Shown here in pieces: positions 49,537 to 58,491 of a stretch of 64,000 nucleotides of DNA. The translations under genes were made by a program, and so were the position numbers. Every line of letters starts with the position of its first letter. The stretch's first letter is position 1. Source of the DNA: DASPWW01 sp963756745 (GTDB lineage: Bacteria; Actinomycetota; Thermoleophilia; Solirubrobacterales; 70-9); assembly GCA_963756745.1 (NCBI GenBank), contig CAVWOU010000009.1, positions 1 to 64,000 on the forward strand, written 5' to 3'. The notes under the pieces were generated by a model. It was given only the letters and a program-made list of their open reading frames with translations, ran no database searches and was not told where the DNA came from.

Positions 49537-49902
49537 CTAGCGCGCCCGCTTCGCTACTCCGGCGCGCTGCTCGTGACGCTCGATTACGTTCTCGACGAGC
49601 CGCTGGATGCGGCGATCGCCCGTCACCTTGATGTGGCCCTGCTCGACCGCCGCGCGCCAATCCTTCAGGGTGCCCTCCGTCGCGAGCGTGTTGAAGTGCG
49701 AGCGCGGCATCGAGACGCTGACGCGGGCATCCTGGGGCTCGCCCTTGCTGATCTGGGCGCCGGGCGTTCGAACGCGGAACACCTGCACGTCCCGCCGCCC
49801 GCGGAGCTCGAGGCGGGTGACGAGCTTGAGCTTGCCGAGCGCCGGCACCTCGGTGGTGAAGCGCCGGTAGGCCGTGTGGATCAGATCTTGAGTTCGGGGC
49901 AT
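49537..49902 (-). CDS. SCP2-like small protein
   Basis: A 121-residue basic protein. L-K-L-V-T-R-L-E-L-R-G-R-R-D-V-Q-V-F-R-V near residue 23 is a two-strand hairpin. A-R-V-S-V-S-M-P-R-S-H-F-N-T-L near 58 and W-R-A-A-V-E-Q-G-H-I-K-V-T-G-D near 82 follow the SCP2/alkyl-sulfatase C-terminal pattern, where the G-x-x-x-x-x-G-D turn closes the lipid tunnel. It lies 34 nt after mcd on the same strand and 108 nt before the MaoC gene, so it may carry a lipid or acyl ligand in this pathway. Confidence 0.75.
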   Translation of the reverse strand: MPRTQDLIHTAYRRFTTEVPALGKLKLVTRLELRGRRDVQVFRVRTPGAQISKGEPQDARVSVSMPRSHFNTLATEGTLKDWRAAVEQGHIKVTGDRRIQRLVENVIERHEQRAGVAKRAR

Positions 49903-49936
49903 CTGGATGGGTCGCGGCCGGCCGTGGCGGCGCGGC

Positions 49937-51148
49937 TCAGCTCGGGTTGCGCTCCAACAGCTTCTTGCCGATCACCATTCGCTGAATCTCCGACGTCCCC
50001 TCTCCAATCAGCAGCAGCGGCGCGTCGCGGTACAGGCGCTCGACCTCGTACTCCTTCGAGTACCCGTAGCCGCCGTGAATCCGGAACGCCTCCTCGACCA
50101 CCTCCTTGCCGGTCTCGGACGCGAAAAGCTTCGCCATCCCGGCCTCGAGGTCGGAGCGCTCGCCCGCGTCCTTGAGCCGCGCCGCCTTCATCGTCAGCAG
50201 GCGCGCGGCCTCCACCTTTGTTGCCATGTCGGCGAGCTTGAACTGGATCGCCTGGTGCTGGGCGATCGGGCGGCCGAACGTCTTTCGCTCCTGGCTGTAG
50301 CGCAGCGCGAGCTCGAGCGCGCGCTGGGCAATTCCGACTCCTCGCGCCGCGACGTTCACCCGACCGACCTCGAGCGCGTCCATCATCTGACGGAACCCTT
50401 GTCCCAGCCCCGCGTCTTCGCCGCCGAGGATCCGCTCGGGCGGGCAGCGGTAGCCGTTGTAGACGAGCTCCGTCGACTCGACGCCCTTGTAGCCCATCTT
50501 CTTGATCTTCGGTGGGATGTCGAGCCCCGCGAAGTCGCCCGAGTTCTCACTCGCGCCGGGCTCCTTCTCGGTGATGAAGCAGGTCATTCCCTTGTACGGC
50601 GGATCGGCTTTCGGGTCGGTCTTCATCAGCACGAACACGACCCCTGAGAGGAGGCCGTTCGTGACCCACATCTTCTGTCCGTTGAGCTCCCAGTGACCGT
50701 CGGCCCGGGTAGCAACGGACTTGATGCCCTGTACGTCGGAGCCCACCTCGGGCTCCGAGAGCGAGAACGCCGCGCGGATCTCGCCAGTCGCCATCTTCGG
50801 CAGGAAGTGGTCCCTCTGCTCGTCGGTGCCGAACTTGATCAGCAGGTAGGAGCCGATGAAGTGCGTGTTGACGACGCCGGAGATCGAGATCCAGCCGCGC
50901 GAGAGCTCCTCGACGATCATCGCGTACGTGGTGAGGTCCAGCCCCATCCCGCCGTACTCCTCGGGGATCGTGACCCCGAACAGGCCGAGCTCTTTCATCT
51001 GCTCGACGATCGCCTCGGGGAACTTGTCCTCGTGGTCGAACTCCTCGGCGACCGGCAGGATCTCGTTGTCGACGAACTGGCGCACCATCTCGGTGATCGC
51101 CTTCTGCTCGTCGGTCTTCTCGGTGTAGGTCGGGGTCGCGACTGCCAT
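49937..51148 (-). CDS. mcd: Acyl-CoA dehydrogenase, probable methylsuccinyl-CoA dehydrogenase
   Basis: A 403-residue FAD enzyme. A-A-F-S-L-S-E-P-E-V-G-S-D near residue 127 and W-V-T-N-G near 161 bind FAD; R-K-T-F-G-R-P-I-A-Q-H-Q near 290 is the family signature; I-G-E-G-T-S-E-I-Q-R near 384 supplies the catalytic Glu region. Acyl-CoA dehydrogenases share these, so specificity is inferred from context: ccr, ecm, MaoC hydratase and mcl1 around it complete methylsuccinyl-CoA to mesaconyl-CoA. Actinobacterial Mcd forms are about 400 residues, as here. It lies 29 nt from a divergent SnoaL-like gene. Confidence 0.85.
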   Translation of the reverse strand: MAVATPTYTEKTDEQKAITEMVRQFVDNEILPVAEEFDHEDKFPEAIVEQMKELGLFGVTIPEEYGGMGLDLTTYAMIVEELSRGWISISGVVNTHFIGSYLLIKFGTDEQRDHFLPKMATGEIRAAFSLSEPEVGSDVQGIKSVATRADGHWELNGQKMWVTNGLLSGVVFVLMKTDPKADPPYKGMTCFITEKEPGASENSGDFAGLDIPPKIKKMGYKGVESTELVYNGYRCPPERILGGEDAGLGQGFRQMMDALEVGRVNVAARGVGIAQRALELALRYSQERKTFGRPIAQHQAIQFKLADMATKVEAARLLTMKAARLKDAGERSDLEAGMAKLFASETGKEVVEEAFRIHGGYGYSKEYEVERLYRDAPLLLIGEGTSEIQRMVIGKKLLERNPS

Positions 51149-51177
51149 CTCCAGCGGATCAGCAGGATACTGCGGTC

Positions 51178-51624
51178 GTGTCCGCCGAGAACGTGCAGCT
51201 GGCCACCCGGATCATGGATGGACTCCCGCTCGCCGATCTCGGGGAGGCGTTCGATGACCCGGAGCGAATTGCGGCAATGGGCGCGTCGCTGGAGCCGCTG
51301 GTCGACCCCGACCTCGAGGTGGTCGCGGTCGGTCCGGAGTACACCGGCGAGGGAACGGTGCATCGCGGCCTCAGCGGGTACCTCGAGTTCTGGGTGGACT
51401 GGCTGGAACCGTGGGAGAGCTTCCGGATCGAGGCGGAGGAGTACCTGGACGCCGGCGACAAGGTCGTGATGCTCGCGCGTCAGGTCGGGTCCACCGAGAC
51501 CGGCGGCGTCCCGGTCGAAAGCCTCGGCGCGGCCGTGATGACGTTCAAAGATGGCCGTGTGACGCGGATCGAGTTCCATCTCGACCGCGATCGCGCGATG
51601 AAGGCCGCGGGCCTCGCCGAATAA
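51178..51624 (+). CDS. SnoaL-like (NTF2-fold) protein before mcl1
   Basis: A 148-residue member of the same family as the genes at 1-1000 and 5523. It starts from GTG as M-S-A-E-N-V-Q-L-A and ends K-A-A-G-L-A-E. Helix 1 contains [19 protein letters not shown] near 42, R-G-L-S-G-Y-L-E-F near 63 and F-K-D-G-R-V-T-R-I near 122 are the landmarks. It lies 11 nt before mcl1 and probably shares its transcript. No catalytic residues can be assigned. Confidence 0.87.
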   Translation: MSAENVQLATRIMDGLPLADLGEAFDDPERIAAMGASLEPLVDPDLEVVAVGPEYTGEGTVHRGLSGYLEFWVDWLEPWESFRIEAEEYLDAGDKVVMLARQVGSTETGGVPVESLGAAVMTFKDGRVTRIEFHLDRDRAMKAAGLAE

Positions 51625-51635
51625 GCTCCCGCCCG

Positions 51636-52685
51636 ATGCGAAATCCGCGCCAGTTCACACATCCGCTCGCGCTCGGCGCGCCCGAGCCCCCGCTCGAGGT
51701 GCCCGTCAAGCCGTCGCGGATGATCCACTTCCTCGACGCGAGCAACGAGAAGATGGTTTCCAAGGTCCCCGACATGCTCGGGAAGACCGACGTCCTGCTC
51801 GGGAACCTCGAGGACGCGATCCCCGCCGACCGCAAGGAGGCCGCGCGCGAAGGGTTGATCGAGCTTGCAAAGGCGACTGACTTCGGCGATACGGCACTGT
51901 GGGCCCGCGTCAACAGCCTCGACAGCCCGTGGGCGCTCGACGACCTCATGCGGCTGATCCCGGAGATCGGGGAGGTGCTCGAGGTCGTGATGGTGCCGAA
52001 GGTCGAGGGGCCGTGGGACATCCACTACGTCGACCGGCTGCTCGCCCAGCTCGAGGCGAAGGCTGGGTTGAAGCGGGCGCTGCTAGTGCACGCGATCCTC
52101 GAGACGGCGCTCGGCGTCTCCAACGTCGAGGAGATCGCCGCCGCCAGCCCGAGGATGCAAGGAATGAGCTTCGGCCCCGCCGACCTCGCGGCGTCGCGGC
52201 GGATGAAGACGACCCGCGTCGGCGGCGGCCACCCCGCCTACCGCGTCGTGGAGGACCCCGACCCGGAAGACCCGGACGCCCCGCGCGCGAGCTACCAGCA
52301 GGACCCCTGGCACTACTCGATCGCGCGCATGGTCGACGCCTGCAACTCGGCGGGGATCCTGCCCTACTACGGCCCGTTCGGGGACATCTCCGACGACGTC
52401 GGGTGCGAGGCTCAGTTCCGCGCCGCGTTCCTGCTCGGGTGTGTCGGGGCGTGGTCGCTGCACCCCCGCCAGATCGAGATCGCCAGGCGGGTCTTCAGCC
52501 CCGATCCCGACGAAGTCAAGTTCGCGAAGAAGGTGCTCGAGGCGATCCCGGACGGCCGCGGCGTCCACATCATCGACGGTCGGATGCAGGACGACGCGAC
52601 CTGGAAGCAATCCAAGGTGATGGTCTCGCTCGCCGAGATGCTGGCCCAGCGCGATCCCGAGCTCGCGAAGGCGTACGAGCTCTAG
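51636..52685 (+). CDS. mcl1: HpcH/HpaI-family CoA-ester lyase, probable malyl/methylmalyl-CoA lyase
   Basis: A 349-residue lyase cleaving 3-methylmalyl-CoA to propionyl-CoA and glyoxylate, and joining glyoxylate with acetyl-CoA to malyl-Co[14 protein letters not shown] near residue 54 holds the metal-binding acidic residue. L-W-A-R-V-N-S-L near 88, I-L-E-T-A-L-G-V near 155, and F-G-P-A-D-L-A-A-S near 178 with the second metal ligand are as in Mcl1. [11 protein letters not shown] near 269 is also typical. Citrate-lyase beta homologues are shorter. It is followed by a thioesterase gene 12 nt downstream. Confidence 0.9.
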   Translation: MRNPRQFTHPLALGAPEPPLEVPVKPSRMIHFLDASNEKMVSKVPDMLGKTDVLLGNLEDAIPADRKEAAREGLIELAKATDFGDTALWARVNSLDSPWALDDLMRLIPEIGEVLEVVMVPKVEGPWDIHYVDRLLAQLEAKAGLKRALLVHAILETALGVSNVEEIAAASPRMQGMSFGPADLAASRRMKTTRVGGGHPAYRVVEDPDPEDPDAPRASYQQDPWHYSIARMVDACNSAGILPYYGPFGDISDDVGCEAQFRAAFLLGCVGAWSLHPRQIEIARRVFSPDPDEVKFAKKVLEAIPDGRGVHIIDGRMQDDATWKQSKVMVSLAEMLAQRDPELAKAYEL

Positions 52686-52697
52686 GCGCCGCGGCCC

Positions 52698-53108
52698 GTG
52701 GGCGAGATCTTTCGCCATCGCCTCCGGGTCCGCTACCACGAGTGCGACCCGCAGGCGATCGTGTTCAACGCGCATTACCTCGCCTATTTCGACCTCGCGA
52801 CGACCGAGTTGTGGCGCGAGACGATGGGAGGCCTCCAGGCGATGTTCGAGCGCGGCCTCGACTTCGTCGTCGCCGAGGTGAGAATCCGCTACCGGACGCC
52901 GCTTCGGTTCGACGACGAGTTCGACGTCTGCCTCTCGATCGCCGAGATGCGCACGACCGCGATGCGCACCGAGGCGACCGTGGACCGCGACGGCCTCACC
53001 GCCGCGGAGGGCGAGCTGCGGCACGTCCTGATCGACCCCGGCACCGGCGAGAAGACGCCGATCCCGGACGACGTGCGCGAGGCGCTGGGCCGATACGCCA
53101 CGTCCTAG
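52698..53108 (+). CDS. 4HBT-type acyl-CoA thioesterase next to mcl1
   Basis: A 136-residue hotdog thioesterase. V-R-Y-H-E-C-D-P-Q-A-I-V-F-N-A-H-Y near residue 10 contains the catalytic Asp of the YbgC/4-hydroxybenzoyl-CoA thioesterase group, followed by Y-F-D-L-A-T-T-E-L-W. V-A-E-V-R-I-R-Y-R-T-P near 56 is the next conserved strand. Closeness to mcl1 (12 nt) makes malyl-CoA a plausible substrate: the pathway needs a malyl-CoA thioesterase, usually the unrelated Mcl2, which I did not find. Other acyl-CoAs are equally possible. Confidence 0.85.
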   Translation: MGEIFRHRLRVRYHECDPQAIVFNAHYLAYFDLATTELWRETMGGLQAMFERGLDFVVAEVRIRYRTPLRFDDEFDVCLSIAEMRTTAMRTEATVDRDGLTAAEGELRHVLIDPGTGEKTPIPDDVREALGRYATS

Positions 53109-53117
53109 ATACGGTCT

Positions 53118-53146
53118 GTATAGCCTATATGAGATATCGCTATACT
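53118..53146 (+). promoter_or_regulatory. Palindromic operator over a promoter
   Basis: GTATAGC (53118-53124) and GCTATAC (53139-53145) form a perfect 7-bp inverted repeat with a 14-base AT-rich spacer. TATACT at 53141-53146 is a near-consensus -10 box that overlaps the right arm. The following HTH gene is the natural autorepressor. The AT-rich patch is exceptional in this genome. Confidence 0.6.
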
Positions 53147-53153
53147 GCTATGC

Positions 53154-53484
53154 ATGCAGCTCAGCGGCGAGCCTGATCAGGGACGCACGCGAGGACGCCG
53201 GCCTCAGCCAGGCCGAGCTCGCGCGCCGTCTCGAGACGACCCAGTCCGCCGTAGCGAGGCTGGAGTCGCCGAGCTCGAACCCGCGGCTTGACACCCTCGA
53301 TCGGGCCGTCGCGGCCACCGGCCAGCGGCTCGAGATCTCGCTCGCGAGCAGCTTCGGACTCGATGAGACCCTGATCGCCGAGGGACTTCGGCTCGAGCCC
53401 GCCGATCGCCTGCGACGCTTTGCGGCCGACTACGCATCGGCACGCCGGCTGAGCGAAGCCGGCAAGAGGGCGCTTGGATCCTAA
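53154..53484 (+). pseudogene. HTH (XRE-type) antitoxin-like gene with a frameshift at its start
   Basis: From about 53170 one frame reads S-L-I-R-D-A-R-E-D-A-G-L-S-Q-A-E-L-A-R-R-L, then T-T-Q-S-A-V-A-R-L-E-S, a clear XRE helix-turn-helix, and A-A-T-G-Q-R-L-E-I-S. A C-terminal tail (R-L-R-R-F-A-A-D-Y, K-R-A-L-G-S) ends at TAA 53484. The only nearby ATGs (53150, 53154) are in other frames; M-Q-L-S from 53154 would join after a one-base deletion near 53168. The repressor may be broken, or the sequence has one extra G. It overlaps the nucleotidyltransferase start by 11 nt. Confidence 0.7.
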
Positions 53485-54001
53485 GGAGCGGCTCCCCGCC
53501 GAGTTTCCCGAGCTCGACCCCGAGCAGATGCTGCGCCGGCTCACCTCGGCCGGCGTCGACTTCGTGGTCATCGGGGGCATCGCGTTGGTGCTGCTCGGCT
53601 CCCCGCGCATGACCCGCGACCTTGACATCGTCTTCGCGCCCGACGAGGGAAATCTGGACGCGCTCGGCGGGCTGCTGGGCGATCTCGACGCACGCCTCCG
53701 CGGGGTCGAGGAGCAGTTGCCTTTCGTCGCCGACGGCTCGACCTTGAGGAACGTCCAGCTCCTCACCCTGTCGACATCGGCCGGTTGGCTCGATGTCCAT
53801 CGGACTGTCGACGGCGCTCCCCCCTATCGTCGGCTGCGGCGGAATGCGGAACGCCTGGACCTCGGCGGGTTCTCCGTCCTCGTTGCCTCGCTCGACGACA
53901 TGATCGCGATGAAGAACGCCGCCGGACGACCCCACGACCTGATCGACGTCGAGACGCTCGAGACGATCAAGCGGTTGAGGCGTCGCCGCACTCGCGGCTG
54001 A
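53474..54001 (+). CDS. Nucleotidyltransferase (AbiEii/MNT-like), putative toxin-type partner
   Basis: A 175-residue protein from TTG 53474 (ATG 53528 is the alternative). F-V-V-I-G-G-I-A-L-V-L-L-G-S-P-R near residue 31 and T-R-D-L-D-I-V-F near 48 give the G-G...D-x-D nucleotidyltransferase core. L-D-V-H-R near 98 may add the third acidic residue, and a helix with D-D-M-I-A-M-K-N-A-A-G-R near 140 is common in AbiEii/UTase-like toxins. Paired with an overlapping HTH gene and an operator palindrome, it fits a toxin-antitoxin-like module. Targets such as tRNA or proteins are unknown. Confidence 0.8.
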   Translation: MDPKERLPAEFPELDPEQMLRRLTSAGVDFVVIGGIALVLLGSPRMTRDLDIVFAPDEGNLDALGGLLGDLDARLRGVEEQLPFVADGSTLRNVQLLTLSTSAGWLDVHRTVDGAPPYRRLRRNAERLDLGGFSVLVASLDDMIAMKNAAGRPHDLIDVETLETIKRLRRRRTRG

Positions 54002-54051
54002 CGTCCCCACACCCGCGCTGGGAATAGATCGCGCCGCCTTTCACGTCCGCC

Positions 54052-55932
54052 TCACGACAGCCTGCGCCGCAGCTCCTCGAGCTGGGTGCGGAGCTCGTCC
54101 GGAAGGTCGTCGGCGAACCTCGCCAGGTGCTCCTCGATCTGAGGCAGCTGTGCCGCCACGGCCTCGGAGTCGACGGTCAGCAGCTCCCGCATCTGCTCGT
54201 CGGAGATGTCGACGCCGTCGGTGTCGATTGCCCCAACGGTCGGCACCAGCCCGATCGGGGTCTCGGTCGCCTCGGCCTCGCCGTCGCAGCGCCTGAAGAT
54301 CCACGCCAGCACGCGGCTGTTGTCGCCGAATCCGGGCCACAGGTAGTTGCCATCGCCGTCCTTGCGGAACCAGTTGACGTAGAAGATCCGCGGCAGCTTC
54401 GCGCTGTCGCCCTCTCGCCCGATCCGGAGCCAGTGGCCGAAGTAGTCGGCCATGTTGTAGCCGCAGAACGGCAGCATCGCGAAGGGATCGAAGCGAAGCT
54501 CGCCGACCGCTCCCGCGGCGGCGGCTGTCCGCTCCACCGACATCGTCGCGCCGAGAAAGACGCCGTGCTCCCAGTCGAACGCCTCCGTGACGAGCGGGAC
54601 CACGCTCGCCCGGCGGCCGCCGAACATGAACGCGTCGATCGGAACCCCAGCGGGTTCCTCCCACTCGGGGGCGATCGAGGGACACTGACTCGCCGGCGTC
54701 GTGAAGCGCGCGTTCGGGTGCGCGGCCGGGTCCTCGGAGTCCGGGGTCCACTCGTTCCCCCGCCAGTCGATCGCGTGCGCGGGAGGCTCGTCGGTCATCC
54801 CCTCCCACCACACGTCGCCGTCGTCCGTCATCGCGCAGTTCGTGAAGATCGTGTTCCGTGCGAGCGTCGCGATCGCGTTCGGGTTCGTGCGCTCGCCAGT
54901 GCCGGGGGCGACCCCGAAGAACCCAGCCTCGGGATTGACCGCTCGCAGCCGGCCCTCGTCGTCGAACTTCATCCACGCGATGTCGTCGCCGACCGTCTCG
55001 GCCTTCCAGCCCTCGAGCGTGGGGATCAGCATCGCGAGGTTGGTCTTCCCGGACGCCGACGGGAAGGCCCCGGTCACGTACTTGACCTTCCCCTCGGGCG
55101 AGGTCAGCTTGAGGATCAGCATGTGCTCGGCCATCCATCCTTCGTCGCGCGCCATGACGGAGGCGATCCGCAGCGCGAAGCACTTCTTGCCGAGCAACGC
55201 GTTGCCGCCGTAGCCAGACCCGAACGACCAGATCTCGCGGGTCTCGGGGTAGTGGACGATGTACTTGGTCGCGTTGCAGGGCCACGGAACGTCCTGAGCC
55301 CCCTCCTCGAGGGGCATGCCGACCGAATGCACGCACGGGACGAACTCGCCGTCGCCGAGCGCTTCGAGCGCCCTCGTGCCCATCCGGGTCATGATCCGCA
55401 TCGATACGGCGACGTAGGCCGAGTCGGTGAGCTGGACGCCTATGTGGGAGATCGGAGAGCCGAGCGGGCCCATCGAGAACGGAACCACGTACATCGTCCG
55501 CCCCCGCATCGATCCCTCGAAAAGCTCGTCGAGGACGTCGCGCATCTCCCGGGGATCGCGCCAGTTGTTCGTCGGCCCCGCATCCCGCTCCTTCTCCGAG
55601 CAGATGAACGTGCGGTCCTCGACCCGCGCGACGTCGTCGGGGTCCGATCGGGCCAGGTAGGAGTTCGGCCGCTTCGCGTCCGAGAGCCGCTCGAACGTTC
55701 CCGCCTCCACGAGCTCGCGACACAGCCGGTCGTACTCCTCGGCGGAGCCGTCGCACCAGTGGATCGCGTCCGGCTTCGTGAGCTCTGCGACCTCCTCGAC
55801 CCAGGAGATCAGCTTCCGGTTATCGGTAGGGGCCTCCGTCGTGGCCGCCGCGGGATCACTCAAGCGTGGTCTCAACTCCTCTCTCGTTGCATTCAGCGCA
55901 AGTCCCAGGGGACGGGTCATTCTTTCGCACAC
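54052..55932 (-). CDS. pckG: GTP-type phosphoenolpyruvate carboxykinase
   Basis: A 626-residue cytosolic enzyme converting oxaloacetate and GTP to PEP, the entry to gluconeogenesis. [11 protein letters not shown] near residue 150, [13 protein letters not shown] near 242, the P-loop [10 protein letters not shown] near 289, and F-G-V-A-P-G-T-G near 341 are typical of PckG. In most GTP enzymes the P-loop has a reactive Cys (S-A-C-G-K-T); here it is Ser (TCC). The annotated start includes about 12 extra residues; internal non-ATG starts are possible. It serves carbon flow from the C4 acids made by the neighbouring pathways. Confidence 0.95.
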   Translation of the reverse strand: MCERMTRPLGLALNATREELRPRLSDPAAATTEAPTDNRKLISWVEEVAELTKPDAIHWCDGSAEEYDRLCRELVEAGTFERLSDAKRPNSYLARSDPDDVARVEDRTFICSEKERDAGPTNNWRDPREMRDVLDELFEGSMRGRTMYVVPFSMGPLGSPISHIGVQLTDSAYVAVSMRIMTRMGTRALEALGDGEFVPCVHSVGMPLEEGAQDVPWPCNATKYIVHYPETREIWSFGSGYGGNALLGKKCFALRIASVMARDEGWMAEHMLILKLTSPEGKVKYVTGAFPSASGKTNLAMLIPTLEGWKAETVGDDIAWMKFDDEGRLRAVNPEAGFFGVAPGTGERTNPNAIATLARNTIFTNCAMTDDGDVWWEGMTDEPPAHAIDWRGNEWTPDSEDPAAHPNARFTTPASQCPSIAPEWEEPAGVPIDAFMFGGRRASVVPLVTEAFDWEHGVFLGATMSVERTAAAAGAVGELRFDPFAMLPFCGYNMADYFGHWLRIGREGDSAKLPRIFYVNWFRKDGDGNYLWPGFGDNSRVLAWIFRRCDGEAEATETPIGLVPTVGAIDTDGVDISDEQMRELLTVDSEAVAAQLPQIEEHLARFADDLPDELRTQLEELRRRLS

Positions 55933-55982
55933 CGGCGGGTAGCGGGTTCTGTAGGGTCCGCCCGCCGCGGCCGGCGGCCAAC

Positions 55983-57203
55983 ATGCGCTTCTTCGAGTAC
56001 GAATCGCGACGCATAGTCGAACGGGCCGGTATCCCGGTCACCGAGTACGGCTTCTGCACGACCCCCGAGCAGGCGCGGGAGGCGGCCGAGCGGATCGGCG
56101 GGCCCGTCGTGATCAAGTCGCAGGTCCTGACCGGCGGGAGGATGAAGGCCGGCGGGGTGAAGTTCGCCGACACTCCCGAGGAGGCCGAAGCGCATGCGGC
56201 GGACATCCTCGAACTGGAGATCAACGGCCATCGGCCCCGCGGCGTGCTCGTCGACCCGAAGGCCGAGATCGCGCAGGAGTACTACGCCGGCGTCGTGTGG
56301 GACGGCGCCGCTAAGTGCCCGCTGATGCTGTTCTCGGACATGGGCGGGATCGACATCGAGGAGGTCGCCGCGGAGCATCCGGATCACGTCGGGCGCGGTC
56401 ACCTGGTCTCGCGGCTCATCGCCCCTCCGGACTTCCGTGCGAAGGAGGTGATCGCGGCGGCGGGCGTGAGCGGTCGCGAGCTCACGCGGGCGACACCGGT
56501 CCTCTCGCGGCTCGCGCGCCTGTTCCGCGACTGCGACATGACGCTCGCCGAGATCAACCCTCTCGCCCGCCTCGCGGATGGCTCGTTCGTGGCGCTCGAC
56601 GCCCACATGGAGATGGAGGACGAGGCCAGGCCGCGCCAGCGCGAGCTGCTCGAGAAGGTGCTCGAGATCGACCCCGCCGACACCCGCCTCCCGTACGAGC
56701 CGTCGGAGTTCGAGCGCAACGTCGAGGCGATCGACTCGGCGGACCACCGCGGGGTGATCCAGGGTCGCGACCACGGCTTCGTCGGGAACCTCGGGCTCGT
56801 GATCGGGGCCGGCGGCGGCTCGCTCACGCTCACCGACGCGGTGCGCAGCCAGGGCGGCAGACCCGCCAACTACACGGAGATCGGCGGCAACCCCTCGGTC
56901 TCCAAGGCCAGTGGGCTGGCGAAGGAGGTGCTGCGCAAGGACGGCGTCGAGAAGATCGCGGTGATGATGTCGATCGTTTCCAACACCCGCGTCGACATCG
57001 TCGCCCGGGGTGTGATCAAGGCGTGCCTCGAGCTGGATCGCGACCCCGGGGAGACGATCGCGATCTTTCGCATCCCCGGCGCGTGGGAGGAGGAGGGCTA
57101 CAAGATCCTCGACCGCTACGGGGTCGAGTACTGCGACCGCTCGGTGTCGATGTGGGAGGCGGCGCGCCGCGCGGTGGAGAAGATTCAAGGAGGTGGCTCG
57201 TAG
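55983..57203 (+). CDS. sucC: Succinyl-CoA synthetase beta subunit (ATP-grasp)
   Basis: A 406-residue subunit. The ATP-grasp N-terminus shows [27 protein letters not shown] near 41 and the metal ligands in [10 protein letters not shown] near 186. The C-terminal CoA-ligase domain has [13 protein letters not shown] near 269 and [10 protein letters not shown] near 298, close to the SucC pattern. Malate- or citrate-CoA ligase subunits look alike, so the acid is inferred. sucD follows after 50 nt that hold a hairpin-forming repeat. Confidence 0.88.
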   Translation: MRFFEYESRRIVERAGIPVTEYGFCTTPEQAREAAERIGGPVVIKSQVLTGGRMKAGGVKFADTPEEAEAHAADILELEINGHRPRGVLVDPKAEIAQEYYAGVVWDGAAKCPLMLFSDMGGIDIEEVAAEHPDHVGRGHLVSRLIAPPDFRAKEVIAAAGVSGRELTRATPVLSRLARLFRDCDMTLAEINPLARLADGSFVALDAHMEMEDEARPRQRELLEKVLEIDPADTRLPYEPSEFERNVEAIDSADHRGVIQGRDHGFVGNLGLVIGAGGGSLTLTDAVRSQGGRPANYTEIGGNPSVSKASGLAKEVLRKDGVEKIAVMMSIVSNTRVDIVARGVIKACLELDRDPGETIAIFRIPGAWEEEGYKILDRYGVEYCDRSVSMWEAARRAVEKIQGGGS

Positions 57204-57249
57204 CTCGTGGCTCGTGGCTCGAACGACGAGCAACGAGCAACGAGCAACC
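57192..57249 (+). repeat. Hairpin-forming short repeat between sucC and sucD
   Basis: The left arm has three GGCTCG-type units (GTAGCTCGTGGCTCGTGGCT), and the right arm has CGAGCAACGAGCAACGAGC. The arms are nearly complementary (two mismatches over 19), so the RNA would fold into a long hairpin around AACGA. It overlaps the last sucC codons and ends just before the sucD ATG, where it could adjust relative expression. Similar GAGCAAC repeats are known as dispersed elements in other bacteria. Confidence 0.55.
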
Positions 57250-57253
57250 AACC

Positions 57254-58177
57254 ATGAGCATCCTGCTCGGCAAAGAATTCACGTTCATAGTTCAAGGGAT
57301 CACCGGGCGCGAGGCGGTGAATCTGACCCGGGAGTGCCTCGACTACGGCGCCCGCGCGAAGATCGTCGCCGGGGTGACCCCCGGGCGCAAGGGCCGCGAG
57401 GTGCACGGCGTCCCGGTCTTCGACACGGTCGAGCAGGCAGTGGAGCATCACGGCGGGCCGATCGACGGCTCCGTCGTGACCGTCCCCCCCGCGTTCACGA
57501 AGGACGCCGTTTTCGAGGCGATCCAGCACGGGGTCGAGCTCGTCGTCGTGGTCACGGAGCGAATCCCACGCTTCGACGTCGCCGAGATGGTCGAGTTCGC
57601 CGGGCTCATGGACGCCCGAATCATCGGCCCCAACTGCCTCGGTCTGATCGTTCCCGACGTGATCAAGATGGGCGGGATCGGCGGGCCCGCCAAGGACGCG
57701 GCGAAGGCGTACGGCCCGGGCCCCGTGGGCGTGATGTCGCGCTCGGGTGGGATGACGACTGAGATCTCCTCCACGCTCACCGCCGCCGGCCTCGGCCAGT
57801 CCACCGCGATCTCGATTGGCGGCGACGCGATCATCGGCTCGACCTACGCGGAGCTGATGCCCGAGTTCGAGGCCGACGAGGCGACGCAGGCGATCGTCAT
57901 CTACACCGAGCCCGGCGGGCGGATGGAGGCGCAGCTCGCCGAGTGGGTCGCCGAGAACGACTCGCGCCTCCCGATCGTCGCGTTCATGGCCGGCAAGTTC
58001 ATGGACGAAGAGGAGATGAAGGGCATGACGTTCGGCCACGCGGGAACGATCGTCGAGGGCGAGGAGGACACGGCCGCGCAGAAGATCGCCCGGCTCGAGG
58101 GCGCCGGGATCCGGGTCGTCGAGCGGATCGACGAGATCCCGGACGCCGTGAAGGAGCGCCTGGGGGCCGCGGTGTGA
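57254..58177 (+). CDS. sucD: Succinyl-CoA synthetase alpha subunit
   Basis: A 307-residue subunit. The CoA-binding N-terminus has F-I-V-Q-G-I-T-G-R-E-A near residue 10 and V-A-G-V-T-P-G-R-K-G near 37. P-N-C-L-G-L-I near 124 and V-M-S-R-S-G-G-M-T near 162 lie in the ligase core, and the phosphorylated His is in F-G-H-A-G-T-I near 261. The mid-part is more diverged than in typical SucD, so a related acid-CoA ligase is possible. The stop overlaps the ferredoxin start (GTGA), which suggests electron carriage for the neighbouring oxidoreductase. Confidence 0.87.
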   Translation: MSILLGKEFTFIVQGITGREAVNLTRECLDYGARAKIVAGVTPGRKGREVHGVPVFDTVEQAVEHHGGPIDGSVVTVPPAFTKDAVFEAIQHGVELVVVVTERIPRFDVAEMVEFAGLMDARIIGPNCLGLIVPDVIKMGGIGGPAKDAAKAYGPGPVGVMSRSGGMTTEISSTLTAAGLGQSTAISIGGDAIIGSTYAELMPEFEADEATQAIVIYTEPGGRMEAQLAEWVAENDSRLPIVAFMAGKFMDEEEMKGMTFGHAGTIVEGEEDTAAQKIARLEGAGIRVVERIDEIPDAVKERLGAAV

Positions 58178-58419
58178 CCGAGAAGACGCTGAACGGCATC
58201 TTCATCGACGTCGAGGTCGACGAGGCGGTCGCGAAGGACCCCGAGCTCGCCGCGAAGCTCGAGGAGGTGTGCCCGGTCGACATCTTCGCGACGCGCGACG
58301 ACGGCTCGCTCGAGATCGTCGACGAGAACCTCGACGAGTGCGTGCTGTGCTACCTGTGCGTCGAGGCGGCGCCGGACGGGGCGGTTCGCGTCGTCAAGCT
58401 CTACGAGCAGGGGGGCTAG
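58174..58419 (+). CDS. Small ferredoxin
   Basis: An 81-residue protein from GTG, overlapping sucD by 4 nt. Cysteines occur in E-E-V-C-P-V-D-I-F near residue 30 and E-C-V-L-C-Y-L-C near 56, enough for one [4Fe-4S] cluster (C-P plus C-x2-C-x2-C). The order is the reverse of the common 4Fe-4S motif, with the lone C-P first, as in 3Fe/4Fe single-cluster ferredoxins. It is a natural redox partner for the 2-oxoacid:ferredoxin oxidoreductase at 62190. I-F-I-D-V-E-V-D opens the fold. Confidence 0.85.
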   Translation: MTEKTLNGIFIDVEVDEAVAKDPELAAKLEEVCPVDIFATRDDGSLEIVDENLDECVLCYLCVEAAPDGAVRVVKLYEQGG

Positions 58420-58491
58420 CGGCCCTCGAACTAGAGAAAGAAGAAGTAGCGCGCGGCTGGCCCAGCCGGTCCTCCGGCAAACTGAGCCGGC

